From Incurvaria masculella (taxonomy: Eukaryota > Arthropoda > Insecta > Lepidoptera > Incurvariidae), in NCBI GenBank assembly GCA_946894095.1, contig OX335650.1:3596001-3660000 (forward strand): a stretch of DNA of 64,000 nt. The letters are read 5' to 3'. Of this stretch, positions 13,701-22,649 are shown one piece after another (positions within the stretch are counted from its first letter, which is position 1; every line of letters starts with the position of its first letter). A program made the translations under genes and the position numbers. The notes below the pieces were generated by a model that was not told the DNA's origin, searched no databases, and was given only the letters and a program-made list of their open reading frames with translations.

Positions 13701-16700
13701 TGTTTTTATCCGGAATAAGCGTTGAATACTCTGTAACACCATCATGCATAACATGGAGAAATTTTAACTGAAACATTTAAATCGCATGTCGGTAATTATC
13801 ATATTAAGGTCATCAAATCGTTAAAGATTCCATGAATATATTTCTAATTGAATGTCTCACTTGATTTCAGTGCAACCCGGGTGTCATATCGATACCACAT
13901 GGCGCTATCGCCGCTCGACGGCACCCTCTACATCTCAGACCCGGAGTCCCACCAGATCATCAAGGTTCGCAACACGGACGACTTCAGCGATCCGGAGCAC
14001 AACTGGGAGAGCGTCGTCGGCTCCGGCGAGCGCTGCCTGCCCGGGGACGAGGCCCACTGCGGCGACGGGGCGCTCGCCCGCGACGCCAAGCTAGCCTACC
14101 CCAAGGGGGTCGCCGTCTCCTCAGACAATGTCCTGTACTTCGCCGACGGAACCAACATCCGCACCGTCGACCGAGACGGCATCATCACCACGGTCATCGG
14201 CAACCACATGCACCGAGCTCACTGGAAACCGATCCCCTGCGAGGGCACCCTCAGCGTCGAGGAGGTTCACCTGCGCTGGCCCACTGAGCTCGCCATCAAC
14301 CCCCTCGACAATAGCCTGCATATCATCGACGACCACATGATCCTACAAATGGCGCCCGACGGCCGCGTCAAGGTGATCGCGGGCCGCCCGCTTCACTGCC
14401 CCGCTCCGCTCACCGGCTTCGATGTGGAAATGGCGACCTATGCCACCCTCGTTATGCCGCAGAGCATAGCCTTCGGAGCTGCCGGGGATCTGTACGTGGC
14501 CGAGAGCGACTCGCAGAGGATTAACCGCGTGAGACTCATCACCACCGATGGCAAAATTTCATTCTATGCTGGCGCCGAGTCCAAGTGCAACTGCCTAGAA
14601 AGAGGCTGCGACTGCTTTGAAGCGGACCACTTCCTTGCATCCAACTCGAAATTCAATACGATATCGGCAGTCATCGTGAGCCCGGACGGAATTGTCCATA
14701 TTGCCGACCAAGCTAACTATCGCATAAGATCTGTGATGGCCAGCATTCCTGATGCTAGTGGCACCAGAGAGTACGAAATATACTCCCCTGACACCCAAGA
14801 AGTCTACATATTCAATAGATTCGGCCAACATATATCGACTAAAAACATTCTCACTGGTGAATCAAATTATGTCTTCACTTACAATGTCAACACGAGCAAC
14901 GGCAAGCTTAGTACGGTCACTGATGCTGCCGGAAACAAAGTATTCTTGCTCCGGGACTACTCCAGCCAAGTAAACTCTATTGAAAATACCAAAGGTCAGA
15001 AGTGTAGGCTGAAAATGTCCAGAATGAAGATGTTGCAAGAGCTGAGAACGCCCGATAATTTTAATGTCACTTTCGATTACCATGGAGCGACTGGTTTGCT
15101 TAAAGCCAAATTTGACAGCACAGGGCGTAGCTATGTTTACAAGTATGACGAATTTGGAAGGTTGACATCAGCAGTGACGCCGACTGGCAGGATAATAAAC
15201 CTCACCTTCGACCTGAGCCTGAAAGGTGCCATGGTGCTCATCAGCCAAAACAACAGAAAACCTGTCTCTATTTTAATCAAAGGATCTTCTGTGAATACCA
15301 AGATTGGTGAAGCAGAAAAGAAAACGATTATTTCGAATGACGGGAGCATTTCGTCTGCTATGCCTTGGGGCCATGTTATATCTACTGACACAGTCCCTTA
15401 CACCATTCTCTCAGAGATCGACCCTATTTTGGGAGAAAGTTATCCAGTACCGGCCAAACAACGGACCGAAGTCGGAGGAGACCTCGCAAATCGTTTCGAA
15501 TGGAGATACTTCTTGAGAAGACTGCAGTCCAACAAGGGCAAGTCTAGCAAAGCTGTTGCACAAATAGGCAAAAAGTTGAGAGTCAACGGGGAGAACTTAT
15601 TGACCTTGGAATATGACAGAGATTCATCAACTGTGGCGGTCTTCATGGATGACAAAGTAGAGCTCTTAAATGTCACGTATGATCGAACAGCTCGACCGGT
15701 CAAGTGGGGACCTAGGAATGGAATATTCGCAGAAGTTGAACTAGAATATGACAGATTTAGCCGACTCACAAGCTGGAAATGGGGCGACTTGAGTGAAACT
15801 TATGGATTTGATCGGGCTGGCAGATTACATGAAATCAAGTATGGAGATGGTTCCTCATTAGCTTATTCATTCAGAGATATGTTCACCAGCCTACCACTGA
15901 AGGTGACTACTCCAAGAGGAAGCGACTACCTGCTAGACTATGATGATTCTGGTGCACTACAGAATTTAACAACCCCCAGGGGCCATATCCACACCTTCGC
16001 TCTAATGACCTCACTAGGATATTTCAAATATCAATACTTCTCTCCCATGAACAGGCATCCATATGAAATTTTGTACAATGATGACGGCCATATTTTAGCA
16101 AAGGTGTACCCACATCAGTCCGGGAAAATCCTATATGTGTACGACAGCAGTGGAAAACTAGAAACAATACTTGCTGGAGCCTCTTCAATTCGCTACATTT
16201 ACCACGAATACACACACTTATTAAAAACTGTCGAAATTTCCGATCCAGATTATGAACTAAAGCAAGATTACAAGTACCATGCAGGCATTCTCAAGGACGA
16301 AAAAATGAAGTTTAACTCGAAGAGTGAACTGAATAACGCACATTTCAAATATCAATACGACGGCAATGCTCGGCTATCGACGATCGATGTCAACATCAAC
16401 ACGAAAGAAATGCCACAGCTGCGGATGAAATACAATCAAAACTTAGGCATTCTGGAAGGAGTAAGTGACCTCAGAATATACCGCAACACATTTAACAGAT
16501 CAGTCATGCAGGACACAAGTAAGCAATACTTCACCATCACGGACTACGACGACCACGGACGAATCAAAACTGTGCTGATGAATATAAAGTCCTTTGACGT
16601 GTTCCGCCTCGAACTGGAATACGATGTAAGGAACAGGATCAAAACAAAGAAGATGACTGTCGGCGATGCCAACACCGCCGAGCGAGTCAGCTACAACTAC

Positions 16701-19272
16701 GATGGACATTTGATGGAGGTTGTAGGTACCGAAGACGATTGGAAGTATGTTTACGATGAGAATGGTAACGTCATTGGTGTTATCGAGCATGGGGAGAAAC
16801 TCTCGCTCGGTTACGACATTGGTGACCGTGTGGTTCAGTATGGCGACGTGGAGTTCAGCAGCTACGATGGACGCGGCTTTGTTGTGAGGCGTACAGAACA
16901 AAAGTACCGGTACAACTCGAGAGGGCAGTTCGTCCATGCGCTTGAACGAGACAAGTTCCAGTCCTGGTATTATTATGATTATAGAAACCGACTTATCGCT
17001 TGGAAAGATGAAAAGAACAACATAACGCAGTTCTTCTACACCAACCCTCAGACCCCCAATCTTATAACCCACATGCACTTCCCTAAAACTGAAAAGACTG
17101 TACGATTCCTTTACGATCAACGAGACATGCTTACTTCGGTTGAGACGGCTGAAGAACGGTACTACGTGGCCACCGACCAGAACGGTTCACCTCTCGTAGT
17201 GTTCAATGTTAACGGCGAGATAATCAAGGAAATAAAGCGCAGTCCATTCGGGAAAGTCATAAAGGACACCAACCCTGGGTTCTATCTCCCAGTTGACTTC
17301 CACGGTGGAATTTTGGATGTTAACACAAACCTCGTGTACTTGAACAACCGACTGTATGACCCTGTGGTCGGCCAGTGGATGACGCCAAGTTGGGAACACT
17401 TAGCCACCAAGCTCAGCTTACCGACTGATATATTCACGTATAGGTTCAAAAACAACGACCCCATCAACCGAAATCAGAATGTACCGTATATGACCAATCT
17501 AGGCAGCTGGTTACAACTATACGGATACGACCTCAATAAGATGATTGGGTCTTCGTACATCACAAATATGATATACCAGCCTATGACTTCAGTAACCGCT
17601 CCACAGTTGGCGCCCGATTTCGGGGTTATGTCTGGACTTCAGTGCATAATTGAAAAGGTAAGAATTTCTGAATTTCGATTGATAACCTTAGAAACGATTG
17701 TCAGGAAAATTACTGGCTTACCTTACATACATTACTGATCATGGTTAATCTTGTTTGTGCTGTGTGGATTTGGGAACGTAAAAAGTGCCCACTGAATTTC
17801 TTCTCGTGATTCTCATAAAAAGTCTGAGTTAATCAATGTTCCAACATGACACTTGCAGCAATATAAGGAAGGTCCTGGCATGGCCTCTTATTCCCTCCCA
17901 TGAGGTGTGTTGGGTTGATATTATTACAGTAGGTGTGGTAATAACCATCCATGTGGTAATATAACAAAAATATGAGCAATTTTTATTTGTTCTAACATTC
18001 ATACTAAACTTCATTTCAGGTGAACGACCGACTATCCGATATCGACTTTGTGCCAACTCCACTACTAAAGATGGAGCCAATTACAAGAAACCTGCTGCCC
18101 CGGGTGTCGTACAAGCGAGGAGTTTTCGGCGAGGGGGTTCTTATATCAAGAGTGGACGGCAAGGCGTTCATCAGTGTTGCGGATGGAGCCAACAGCGTGG
18201 TGGAAGACGTCATCACCACCGTCTTCAACAATTCGTACTTCTTGGACGTGCACTTCAACATTCACGATCAGGACGTCTTCTACTTCGTGAAGGATAACTC
18301 CCTGAAAGTGAGGGACGACATGGATGAACTGCGAAGGTTGTCTGGGAAGTTCAACGTGTCCCAGGATGAGACTGGGGAGCAGGGATTAGAGGTAATTGTG
18401 TATTATGAATATCTCCATCAGTCCATCAAATTGACCTGGTCTCTCCGTCTCTTTAAGAATTTACAAGTTTTTGTCGCCATAACACGTAAAGATAATGCAA
18501 TCGGAGCAGCTGTATTTCTTCTCGTGCATTTCATAAGAGGCGTCTAAGGGATTCGTCGTTTGTGACGTCGTCAAGCATTAGGTTCCTTTGCTTACACACA
18601 ACTGGTAGGGTTAATCCCAACTGGGCCCACATTGCATTGAATGAACGATGGTCACAGCGCCAAATAAGATTGATTTTCCATCTAGCTCAATTGTAGCTGT
18701 GCAATATAATGAAGTTCCTGGTGTGGCACCTAGTTTCTATTGGAGTTTTGAGCTAATATCATGACAGTAGGTGTGTGGTATAAGCCATCCATGTCAGGTT
18801 GCATAAAAATAACTTGCAAAAAATGCTCATCAGCAGATAAGCAACCATGCGGCGGATCTCCGCTATTCCTCCAGGGGCTATCGGCAGGGATAACAGTGCG
18901 TGTGTGCGGCAGGTGCGGCTGGTGGCGGTGGGCGCGGGCTCGGCGCAGGCGGTGATCGTGCTGCGCTACGGCGTGGAGCCGGGCGCAGAGCGCGCGCGCC
19001 TGCTGAAGCACGCGCACAAGCGCGCGGCGGCGCGCGCCTGGGAGCGCGAGAAGGCGCTCGTCGCCGCCGGCTGGGAGGGCCGCGTCGCCTGGAGCGAGGA
19101 GGAGAAGGAAGAGCTGGTCGCGCACGGCGTCGTGGACGGGTGGGTCGCGCGCGACGTGCACCCCGTCGCGCGCTACCCCCACCTCGCCGACGACCCCGCC
19201 AACGTCGCCTTCGTGAGGGACACGCGACGCAAGCGCAGGAAGAGCGGACGCGCGCACCGCCGCCGCTCCTAA
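4..19272 (+). CDS. Ten-m: Teneurin, Ten-m type (14 exons, 5' partial)
   Basis: A single-pass cell-surface adhesion receptor of the teneurin family, which guides axons and matches synaptic partners. Exons: 4-1744, 2228-2505, 2828-3044, 3426-3830, 4367-4702, 5684-5891, 7087-7113, 8918-9134, 10171-10347, 11329-11737, 12579-12831, 13871-17657, 18020-18391, 18913-19272. All junctions are GT-AG and phase-compatible; the sum is 8,787 nt, exactly 2,928 codons plus TAA. The domain order is the family's: Ser/Thr-rich linker, eight EGF repeats, Cys-rich region, transthyretin-like domain, fibronectin-type plug, NHL propeller, YD-repeat shell, Rhs-like core and C-terminal Tox-GHH-like region. Remembered Drosophila Ten-m matches closely throughout, including ESMFWNHFNTSRSAV across the microexon. 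The cytoplasmic part and start codon lie before the window. The alternative, Ten-a, is judged less likely from memory, not from an alignment. Confidence 0.94.
2228..2505 (+). CDS. Ten-m: Ten-m exon: conserved pre-EGF domain
   Basis: The acceptor is TTGTAG/GT and the donor is CACAT/GTAAGT. It encodes the conserved stretch just before the EGF repeats, including PYSYWNMQFYQSEAAYVKF and ALPTHTQYH. This block is nearly invariant in insect teneurins and fixes the family. It enters in phase 1 from the linker exon and leaves in phase 0. Confidence 0.92.
2828..3044 (+). CDS. Ten-m: Ten-m exon: end of pre-EGF domain and EGF repeat 1
   Basis: The acceptor is ATTACAG/CCC and the donor is GAGA/GTGAGT. 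It encodes HWFLSLYNDDGD, then the first EGF repeat (CPNGCSGKGECLMGHCQC...), which has the full six cysteines. The last codon is completed by the next exon. Confidence 0.93.
3426..3830 (+). CDS. Ten-m: Ten-m exon: EGF repeats 2 to 5
   Basis: Four EGF repeats. Repeats 2 (...SQRGEYINGECQC) and 5 (...SGHGTFDLDTQTCTC) each lack the third cysteine and so have five. In teneurins the unpaired cysteines of EGF 2 and 5 form the covalent side-by-side dimer, so this receptor should also be a disulfide-linked dimer. The exon is markedly GC-rich at third positions compared with its introns. Confidence 0.94.
4367..4702 (+). CDS. Ten-m: Ten-m exon: EGF repeats 6 to 8
   Basis: The acceptor is ATTGCAG/AG and the donor is AAAG/GTGCGG. 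Three EGF repeats with complete cysteine sets are followed by DDSKDNDK, which joins the next exon's DGLVDCEDPECC. It is very GC-rich, with CGC, GCG and TGC codons predominating. Confidence 0.93.
5018..5406 (-). repeat. 5S-rRNA-headed SINE, most complete copy
   Basis: On the minus strand the head at about 5390-5310 reads CCGAAGTTAAGCAACGCTGG and then GGATGGGTGACC. These are the box A and box C blocks of the 5S rRNA internal promoter. A unique body of roughly 300 bases follows and the element ends CACATAAAAAAAA, an A-rich tail typical of LINE-mobilised retroposons. It lies in the Ten-m intron between EGF repeat 8 and the Cys-rich exon, antisense to the gene. The longest and least broken copy in the window. 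Confidence 0.75.
5684..5891 (+). CDS. Ten-m: Ten-m exon: Cys-rich domain after the EGF repeats
   Basis: Acceptor GGCACAG/AC, donor GAGAG/GTCAGT. It encodes DGLVDCEDPECC and SQLCVSAP, then KQPPAITASFFERMKFL, which is the family's Cys-rich domain and the lead-in to the transthyretin-like domain. It ends in phase 2 (AG), matching the microexon at 7087. Confidence 0.93.
5892..7086 (+). other. Ten-m intron without recognised elements
   Basis: AT-rich intron between the Cys-rich exon and the microexon. Short open frames around 6330-6880 have no family features. I see no repeat family that recurs elsewhere in the window. Confidence 0.5.
7087..7113 (+). CDS. Ten-m: Ten-m 27-nt microexon
   Basis: Flanked by GCGCAG before and GTAAGC after. 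Spliced in, it reads (S)MFWNHFNT(S), with both edge serine codons split across introns. The result, ESMFWNHFNTSRSAV, matches the insect Ten-m sequence at this spot exactly. It is too short to appear as an open reading frame. It lies between introns of about 1.2 and 1.8 kb. Skipping it would remove nine residues and keep the frame. Confidence 0.88.
7114..8917 (+). other. Ten-m intron without recognised elements
   Basis: Intron after the microexon. It holds a short GT-rich run (7244-7256) and a C run near 8800, but no recognised gene or repeat. Confidence 0.5.
8918..9134 (+). CDS. Ten-m: Ten-m exon: transthyretin-related domain
   Basis: Acceptor CGTCAG/CC, donor AACGAG/GTATGC. It encodes VRGRVVTSLGTGLVGVRV and GFTLTRDDGWFDLLVNGG, the carboxypeptidase-regulatory or transthyretin-like beta sandwich of teneurins. 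It is very GC-rich against AT-rich flanking introns. Confidence 0.93.
9972..10056 (+). repeat. tRNA-like sequence, probably a SINE head or relic
   Basis: TAGCTCAGTTAGTTAGAGC resembles box A and the D arm, and CGCAGTTTCGAATACTGC forms a T-arm-like hairpin with a box B core. The acceptor-stem ends pair poorly and the anticodon arm is not clean. It sits in the Ten-m intron after the transthyretin-like exon. Confidence 0.45.
10171..10347 (+). CDS. Ten-m: Ten-m exon: start of the fibronectin-plug domain
   Basis: Acceptor TTTCCAG/GTG, donor TCGCAA/GTGAGT, phase 0 at both ends (59 codons). It contains CLAHDYDLMKPVVLATWKHG and DRSAILAESQ, which are near-invariant in teneurins. Confidence 0.93.
10458..10640 (-). 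repeat. Degenerate 5S-type SINE body fragment
   Basis: It contains diverged forms of the body motifs (GAACATGGATG, TGTCATTATATTAGCCC, CATGGAAACTAAGTGCCATG) in the same orientation as the copy at 5018. The 5S-like head is missing. Confidence 0.5.
10901..11206 (-). repeat. 5S-type SINE with internal deletion
   Basis: It matches the copy at 5018 from the A tail (T run at 10901-10909) through ACCAACCCGGGCG. It then skips about 85 bases of body and resumes at the head (GGTCACCCATCCAAGACC, GTTGCTTAACTTCGGAGAG). The deletion variant shares both ends with the full copy. Confidence 0.72.
11329..11737 (+). CDS. Ten-m: Ten-m exon: fibronectin-plug domain
   Basis: Acceptor CATTGCAG/GTT, donor CATGAAG/GTCAGT. 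It encodes VVQESLQIPGTGLNLVYHSS through GWNLDIHHRYNFHEG. In teneurin structures this domain plugs the open bottom of the YD-repeat barrel. It ends in phase 1, and the glycine codon is completed at 12579. Confidence 0.94.
12225..12410 (-). repeat. Diverged 5S-type SINE body
   Basis: Diverged body segment (CCAGGATCTTCCCTTTATGA, AAAACGGACTATTTTTTATT, CATTTCATATG near the end) without the 5S head. It sits just upstream of the 12579 Ten-m exon. Confidence 0.45.
12579..12831 (+). CDS. Ten-m: Ten-m exon: first part of the NHL beta-propeller
   Basis: Acceptor CTCCGCAG/GC, donor CTCAA/GTGAGT. It encodes ILQKGDGSNIYLK and APVALAAAPDGALYVGDFN, the first blade of the NHL propeller. The body of the exon is strongly GC-rich. 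It continues in phase with 13871 (N-ATRVSYRYHMALSP). Confidence 0.93.
12916..13200 (-). repeat. 5S-type SINE body, older subfamily
   Basis: T run, then CATGGATGGCTAATACCACA, ATTCCCTAAGGAATTAGGTG and GGCGGGCTTAACCCTACCAC. It carries the AATTCC-type insert also seen at 53733 and 60565, so these three form a subfamily. It abuts a tRNA-derived SINE on the head side. Confidence 0.6.
13202..13330 (-). repeat. tRNA-derived SINE
   Basis: The minus strand reads GTGGCTTAGGGGATAGAGGC (box A-like) and GGTTCATATCC (box B-like) with tRNA-like spacing, followed by CACCACTTTCTTTCTC. A second copy at 29649 shares the same body, so this is a dispersed family and not a functional tRNA gene. Confidence 0.6.
13871..17657 (+). 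CDS. Ten-m: Ten-m giant exon: NHL propeller, YD shell and Rhs-like core
   Basis: A 3.8-kb exon from TTTCAG/TGCAACC to GAAAAG/GTAAGA. The first 300 or so residues are NHL blades (LSPLDGTLYISDPESHQI, AYPKGVAVSSDNVLYFADG). YD repeats of the form YDEFGRLTSAVTPTG follow; this is the shell shared with bacterial Rhs and ABC-toxin proteins. Near the end, NNRLYDPVVGQWMTP is the Rhs-type core signature. Third-position composition changes along the exon: GC-rich to about 14,500, then AT-rich for the rest. Confidence 0.95.
17846..17965 (+). repeat. Degenerate 5S-type SINE tail fragment
   Basis: CAATATAAGGAAGGTCCTGG, GTGTGTTGGGTTGATATTAT and CCATCCATG match the 3' part of the SINE in the sense direction. 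It lies in the 362-base Ten-m intron before 18020. Confidence 0.55.
18020..18391 (+). CDS. Ten-m: Ten-m exon: region between Rhs core and C-terminus
   Basis: Acceptor TTTCAG/GTG, donor GAG/GTAATT, phase 0 at both ends. It encodes FVPTPLLKMEP, RVSYKRGVFGEGVLISR and YFLDVHFNIHDQDVFYFVK, the conserved ABD-like segment after the YD barrel. Confidence 0.93.
18600..18815 (+). repeat. Degenerate 5S-type SINE body and tail
   Basis: Diverged body (GGTAGGGTTAATCCCAACTG, GTGCAATATAATGAAGTTCC, CCATCCATGTCAGGTTGCAT) ending in an A-rich tract. It occupies much of the last Ten-m intron. Confidence 0.55.
18913..19272 (+). CDS. Ten-m: Ten-m terminal exon: Tox-GHH-like / TCAP region
   Basis: Acceptor GTGCGGCAG/GTGCGG; TAA at 19270-19272. 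It encodes AVIVLRYG, KHAHKRAAARAWERE, WSEEEKEELVAHG, YPHLADDPANVAF and a basic tail (RKRRKSGRAHRRRS). The region is homologous to Tox-GHH nuclease-fold domains and in vertebrates includes the TCAP peptide. The Gly-His-His catalytic signature is not evident, so nuclease activity is not claimed. It is extremely GC- and Arg/Ala-rich. The tail looks shorter than that of the fly protein as I remember it. Confidence 0.92.
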   Translation: MRLVAVGAGSAQAVIVLRYGVEPGAERARLLKHAHKRAAARAWEREKALVAAGWEGRVAWSEEEKEELVAHGVVDGWVARDVHPVARYPHLADDPANVAFVRDTRRKRRKSGRAHRRRS

Positions 19273-21540
19273 CTGCCACCGACGTGCCACGACCACCCGA
19301 GGTGGAAAGCGACTGATGTTAATTTGTAATGCAGCGGCGACGCTCCCGATTCACCGAACCCGTACTTAATGTAGGAATCGTCAATTAGAATGTCCCCAAG
19401 TTTCCGCGTTGGCGTTGCGTCGACGGAGGCGAGCGATTTCTAGATTCAAAATAGAATCGGACGACGAATCGGTACCCCCGGTCGGTGTGGATTTTCGCAA
19501 GTCTCGCGACTTTTATGAATCTCGAACCATCTGAACGGGTACGCTACAGGGTAAAATTTCATTAAAAATCTACGTACCGAACGGACAGTTCATCTTCGTA
19601 ATAATGCATTGAAGAACATAATCAAAAATAGAATACTCAATGAAATATCACAATTAACAAAAATTTTGTACCGCATAATATTATGTACCTATATACTTCC
19701 TTTACAATTTAGTATTGTTTTTTTATACACATCACAGATATTTTATGTTATAAGGTTATCGCCTAACTTTATGTAGCCAAATATTTTTATAGATTACCTA
19801 TGTAAATATAATTTATGCGTAGCTCTAAGAGAACAGGATACCCTTATGTAAACATGCACCCAATGGACAACTAGCATTTGTAACATATTTAGGTTGACTC
19901 GTGTCCATGCAGCCAGATCAGGTAATAGAATAGACGGCCTCATCTTGTAATTATAATTTTGACAAGATCTGATACGTACTCTCTGCATGTGTTGTGCAAT
20001 AATCAAAGTGTAGATTTACAATATTCGATTTAGGTGTAAAAGTAAGGGAAAAATGTAAATGTAGTCTATAGTGTATGTCCATTGCATGTGTTTTATTTCA
20101 AATTGTGGTGTCTAATCTATTTTAGGAGTACATACTATTGTTATGGTAGCGACTGAGCGAGTGAAAGGTGAGTATGTAATTTTATACAAAATTCAAAAAG
20201 ATATTACGGGGACGGCGTATGATGTCCTCAGAAAGTGATATTTTTTAAATTGTGACTAAAGAAAGCAATACTTTGGAAAGTAATATTGTCTCTAATGTAA
20301 TTATTAATCGTCTAAGTGGGTTCCAAGAACGTACGAGTAAACAAAAGATGAAACGGTGTAAACTTTTGAATAGAAACCAGAGTCATTCGTTTTTTTTGTT
20401 GAAAAACCTACAAATTTTTTGCTACATTTCGTGAGCATATGCCAAGTAGGTACCACGAAACAGTTTTACAGATTCACCACTTTAAGAGTACTGTGGTTCC
20501 TCTTACGTCTTGTCTTTGAGTGAATAAGAATTTTATATAATTGTGTACCTATGTAGTTATTAATTTGGCAGTGATATTTCTAGTAGGATAGGTAGGTATC
20601 TTTTTGTAAAAAACTATTTTGTAAATAGGTACTTAAAAATGAGGATATAATCTGTAAAAAAGAATAATTTTGTACATATCTTTACGCTTGAATAATTTAT
20701 AACGATGGGTTAATGAATAAATTGTAATATATATCAATATCAGCGTGTGAAAGCAATCGAGCGCCCATCGTGGCCGTAGACATTAAAGTAATGAATTATA
20801 CTCTAGCCGTCGCTAACGCAAGCTGACTTGCCGGCGGTCTCGTCTGATGTACTTCCGTCGAACCATCCACGTAAAGGCTCCTGTAAAGCCTCTTTTAGAA
20901 ATGCCGTAGATATTTCGCAGTTAGTCACCGTATGAATAGATCTGCGCTTCGATTTCGTATAATGAACAGTTATTTATGTGTGTAGGCAACTGAATTCCTC
21001 AATGTGCATTTATTTGATTGATTTATACAACTGAACAAACCATAATGACTTTACTACCCGGACACGTTGACTAAACACTCTGATTACTTTGAAATAGTTT
21101 GAACATCATTTTTAATATAAATTGCAAATAAAAAAAGACTCACATCTTCCTTTATTATGGAGACATACATTTTATAGAGTTTTAACATTGTTTTCCGAAA
21201 GAAGATAAATAAAAATACCTTTTTCGTTTCTGGCAATACTCAAATTCCATATCAGGCATCCCATGCAGAACACCGCCTGCTAACTAGACACATCTAATTT
21301 GGACTGATGTCACTCCAATCCGAGTGTCTTCTCAATGTGACTGAACTGTTGTAACATGTATAGTAGGGTGTACCTTCAAGTATGAGTTTAACACTCTGTT
21401 AGAAGATTAGTGCTGGGTGCCCGCTAATGAATGATAGATGATGTCTGAATGCTTAACGTTAATATAGAAAACTATTCTAATGCATACCTACTATGTAATG
21501 AAAACAATAAAATAAGTAAACAAAACATTCAAGTGTCGTT
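19273..21540 (+). other. Ten-m 3' untranslated region (extent uncertain)
   Basis: AT-rich, with no convincing coding potential on either strand. Candidate polyadenylation signals AATAAA occur at 20716-20721, 21127-21132 and 21506-21511; which one is used cannot be told from sequence. No repeat family seen elsewhere in the window was recognised here, which fits a conserved long UTR of a neural gene. Confidence 0.55.
20716..20721 (+). terminator. Candidate polyadenylation signal for Ten-m
   Basis: The first canonical AATAAA well downstream of the Ten-m stop, about 1.44 kb into the presumed 3' UTR, followed by T- and GT-rich sequence. Alternatives are at 21127 and 21506. Confidence 0.4.
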
Positions 21541-22649
21541 TTCCTTTTCCCTTTCGCAACAATAAGAAAAATAAAACTGCAGGTGAAGTTGTGAGTAATA
21601 GGAAAGTGTGAAAGTGTTTTGAATTTTATATTTATTAAAGACATTTTCGCTGCCAGTTTTAGAAGTCAGATTATCACGAACAAATGGTTACATTTTAACC
21701 GACAGATGGATGATTATTATAGGCCCTGGTACCAGTCAATTCCTCTTCCTTCCAAGCGCCAACGGTGCGCCAAACCAAATCAAATATAGTTAATTGGCGC
21801 TTGGACACATCCATCTCTTTTGTGCAACATGTTTATAAAAGAGATGGAAGTGTAATGGTTGGTTTTAAACGGCACCATAATTTTAAAAAATCTTTACTGC
21901 CATAAAAAAGTACAGTGGCAAACTCTCGCTTCAGATCCCTTTATGGTTGCTGGGAAGGTACACTATGTAGATTCTCGTTAAACAACAAATACTGATCTAC
22001 TAATCTATCCTGAAGCCAGTATGGACATACGAACCTGGTAATCCTACAACGGTTTCAGGATAATGTGTTCTGCACAATCACAGAAACGCATGTATACCTG
22101 CAAATGCCTACAATAAAAGAGGAAATAAATAATGCCTCCAAACGCTACTCTAAGCGACTAACGGCTCCGAACCGAATCCGAACGGTAGAAAATGGTCACC
22201 CATGCAGAACACGACCACACCCCAAGTTGCTTCACTTTGAATATCTTATGGTAAGACATCTCGCCACTTGGCTTCTGAGGTTAACAAATTATAAATTTGA
22301 TATCTTAAAAAAACCACATTCAGTTTGATTCATTTTTTTATAATCATTAGTTCTAACTTACAGTAGAATATTTTCTAGCACTAAACTAAATTATATGAAA
22401 CAGCATCTACTTGCAAGCCCTTTTCCGCTAATTAAATTACAGTAATTCAGGGCCCCATGTAGTATTATTTTATGCAATACCTCGAACATTACACTAATTT
22501 AACTTGATTAAATGTAACTCGATTTGAAGGAGCAAAGTAAACCGCTGATTACCCTGAGACCGAACATCGGTGCTCCGGTGCCAGAAATGGCATCCATGAT
22601 GAGTTTTTTTCCCAACAATATAGAACGACTTAAACCATACAAGTAGCAA
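21541..22649. other. Intergenic region between Ten-m and mRpL22
   Basis: The two genes converge here. The only recognised element is a worn 5S-type SINE head near 22190. A small imperfect palindrome built on CATCTCTTTT/AAAAGAGATGG lies at about 21815-21850. Confidence 0.5.
22190..22290 (-). repeat. Degenerate 5S-like SINE head
   Basis: Diverged minus-strand match to the 5S-like head (plus strand: ATGGTCACCCATGCAGAAC, CCAAGTTGCTTCACTTTG, CTCGCCACTTGGC). The body is not recognisable. Confidence 0.45.

Noticed and set aside
18730..19296. 188-codon open frame on the minus strand
   Set aside because: It is the complement of the very GC-rich final Ten-m exon. Long antisense frames are expected there, and it shows no domain of its own.
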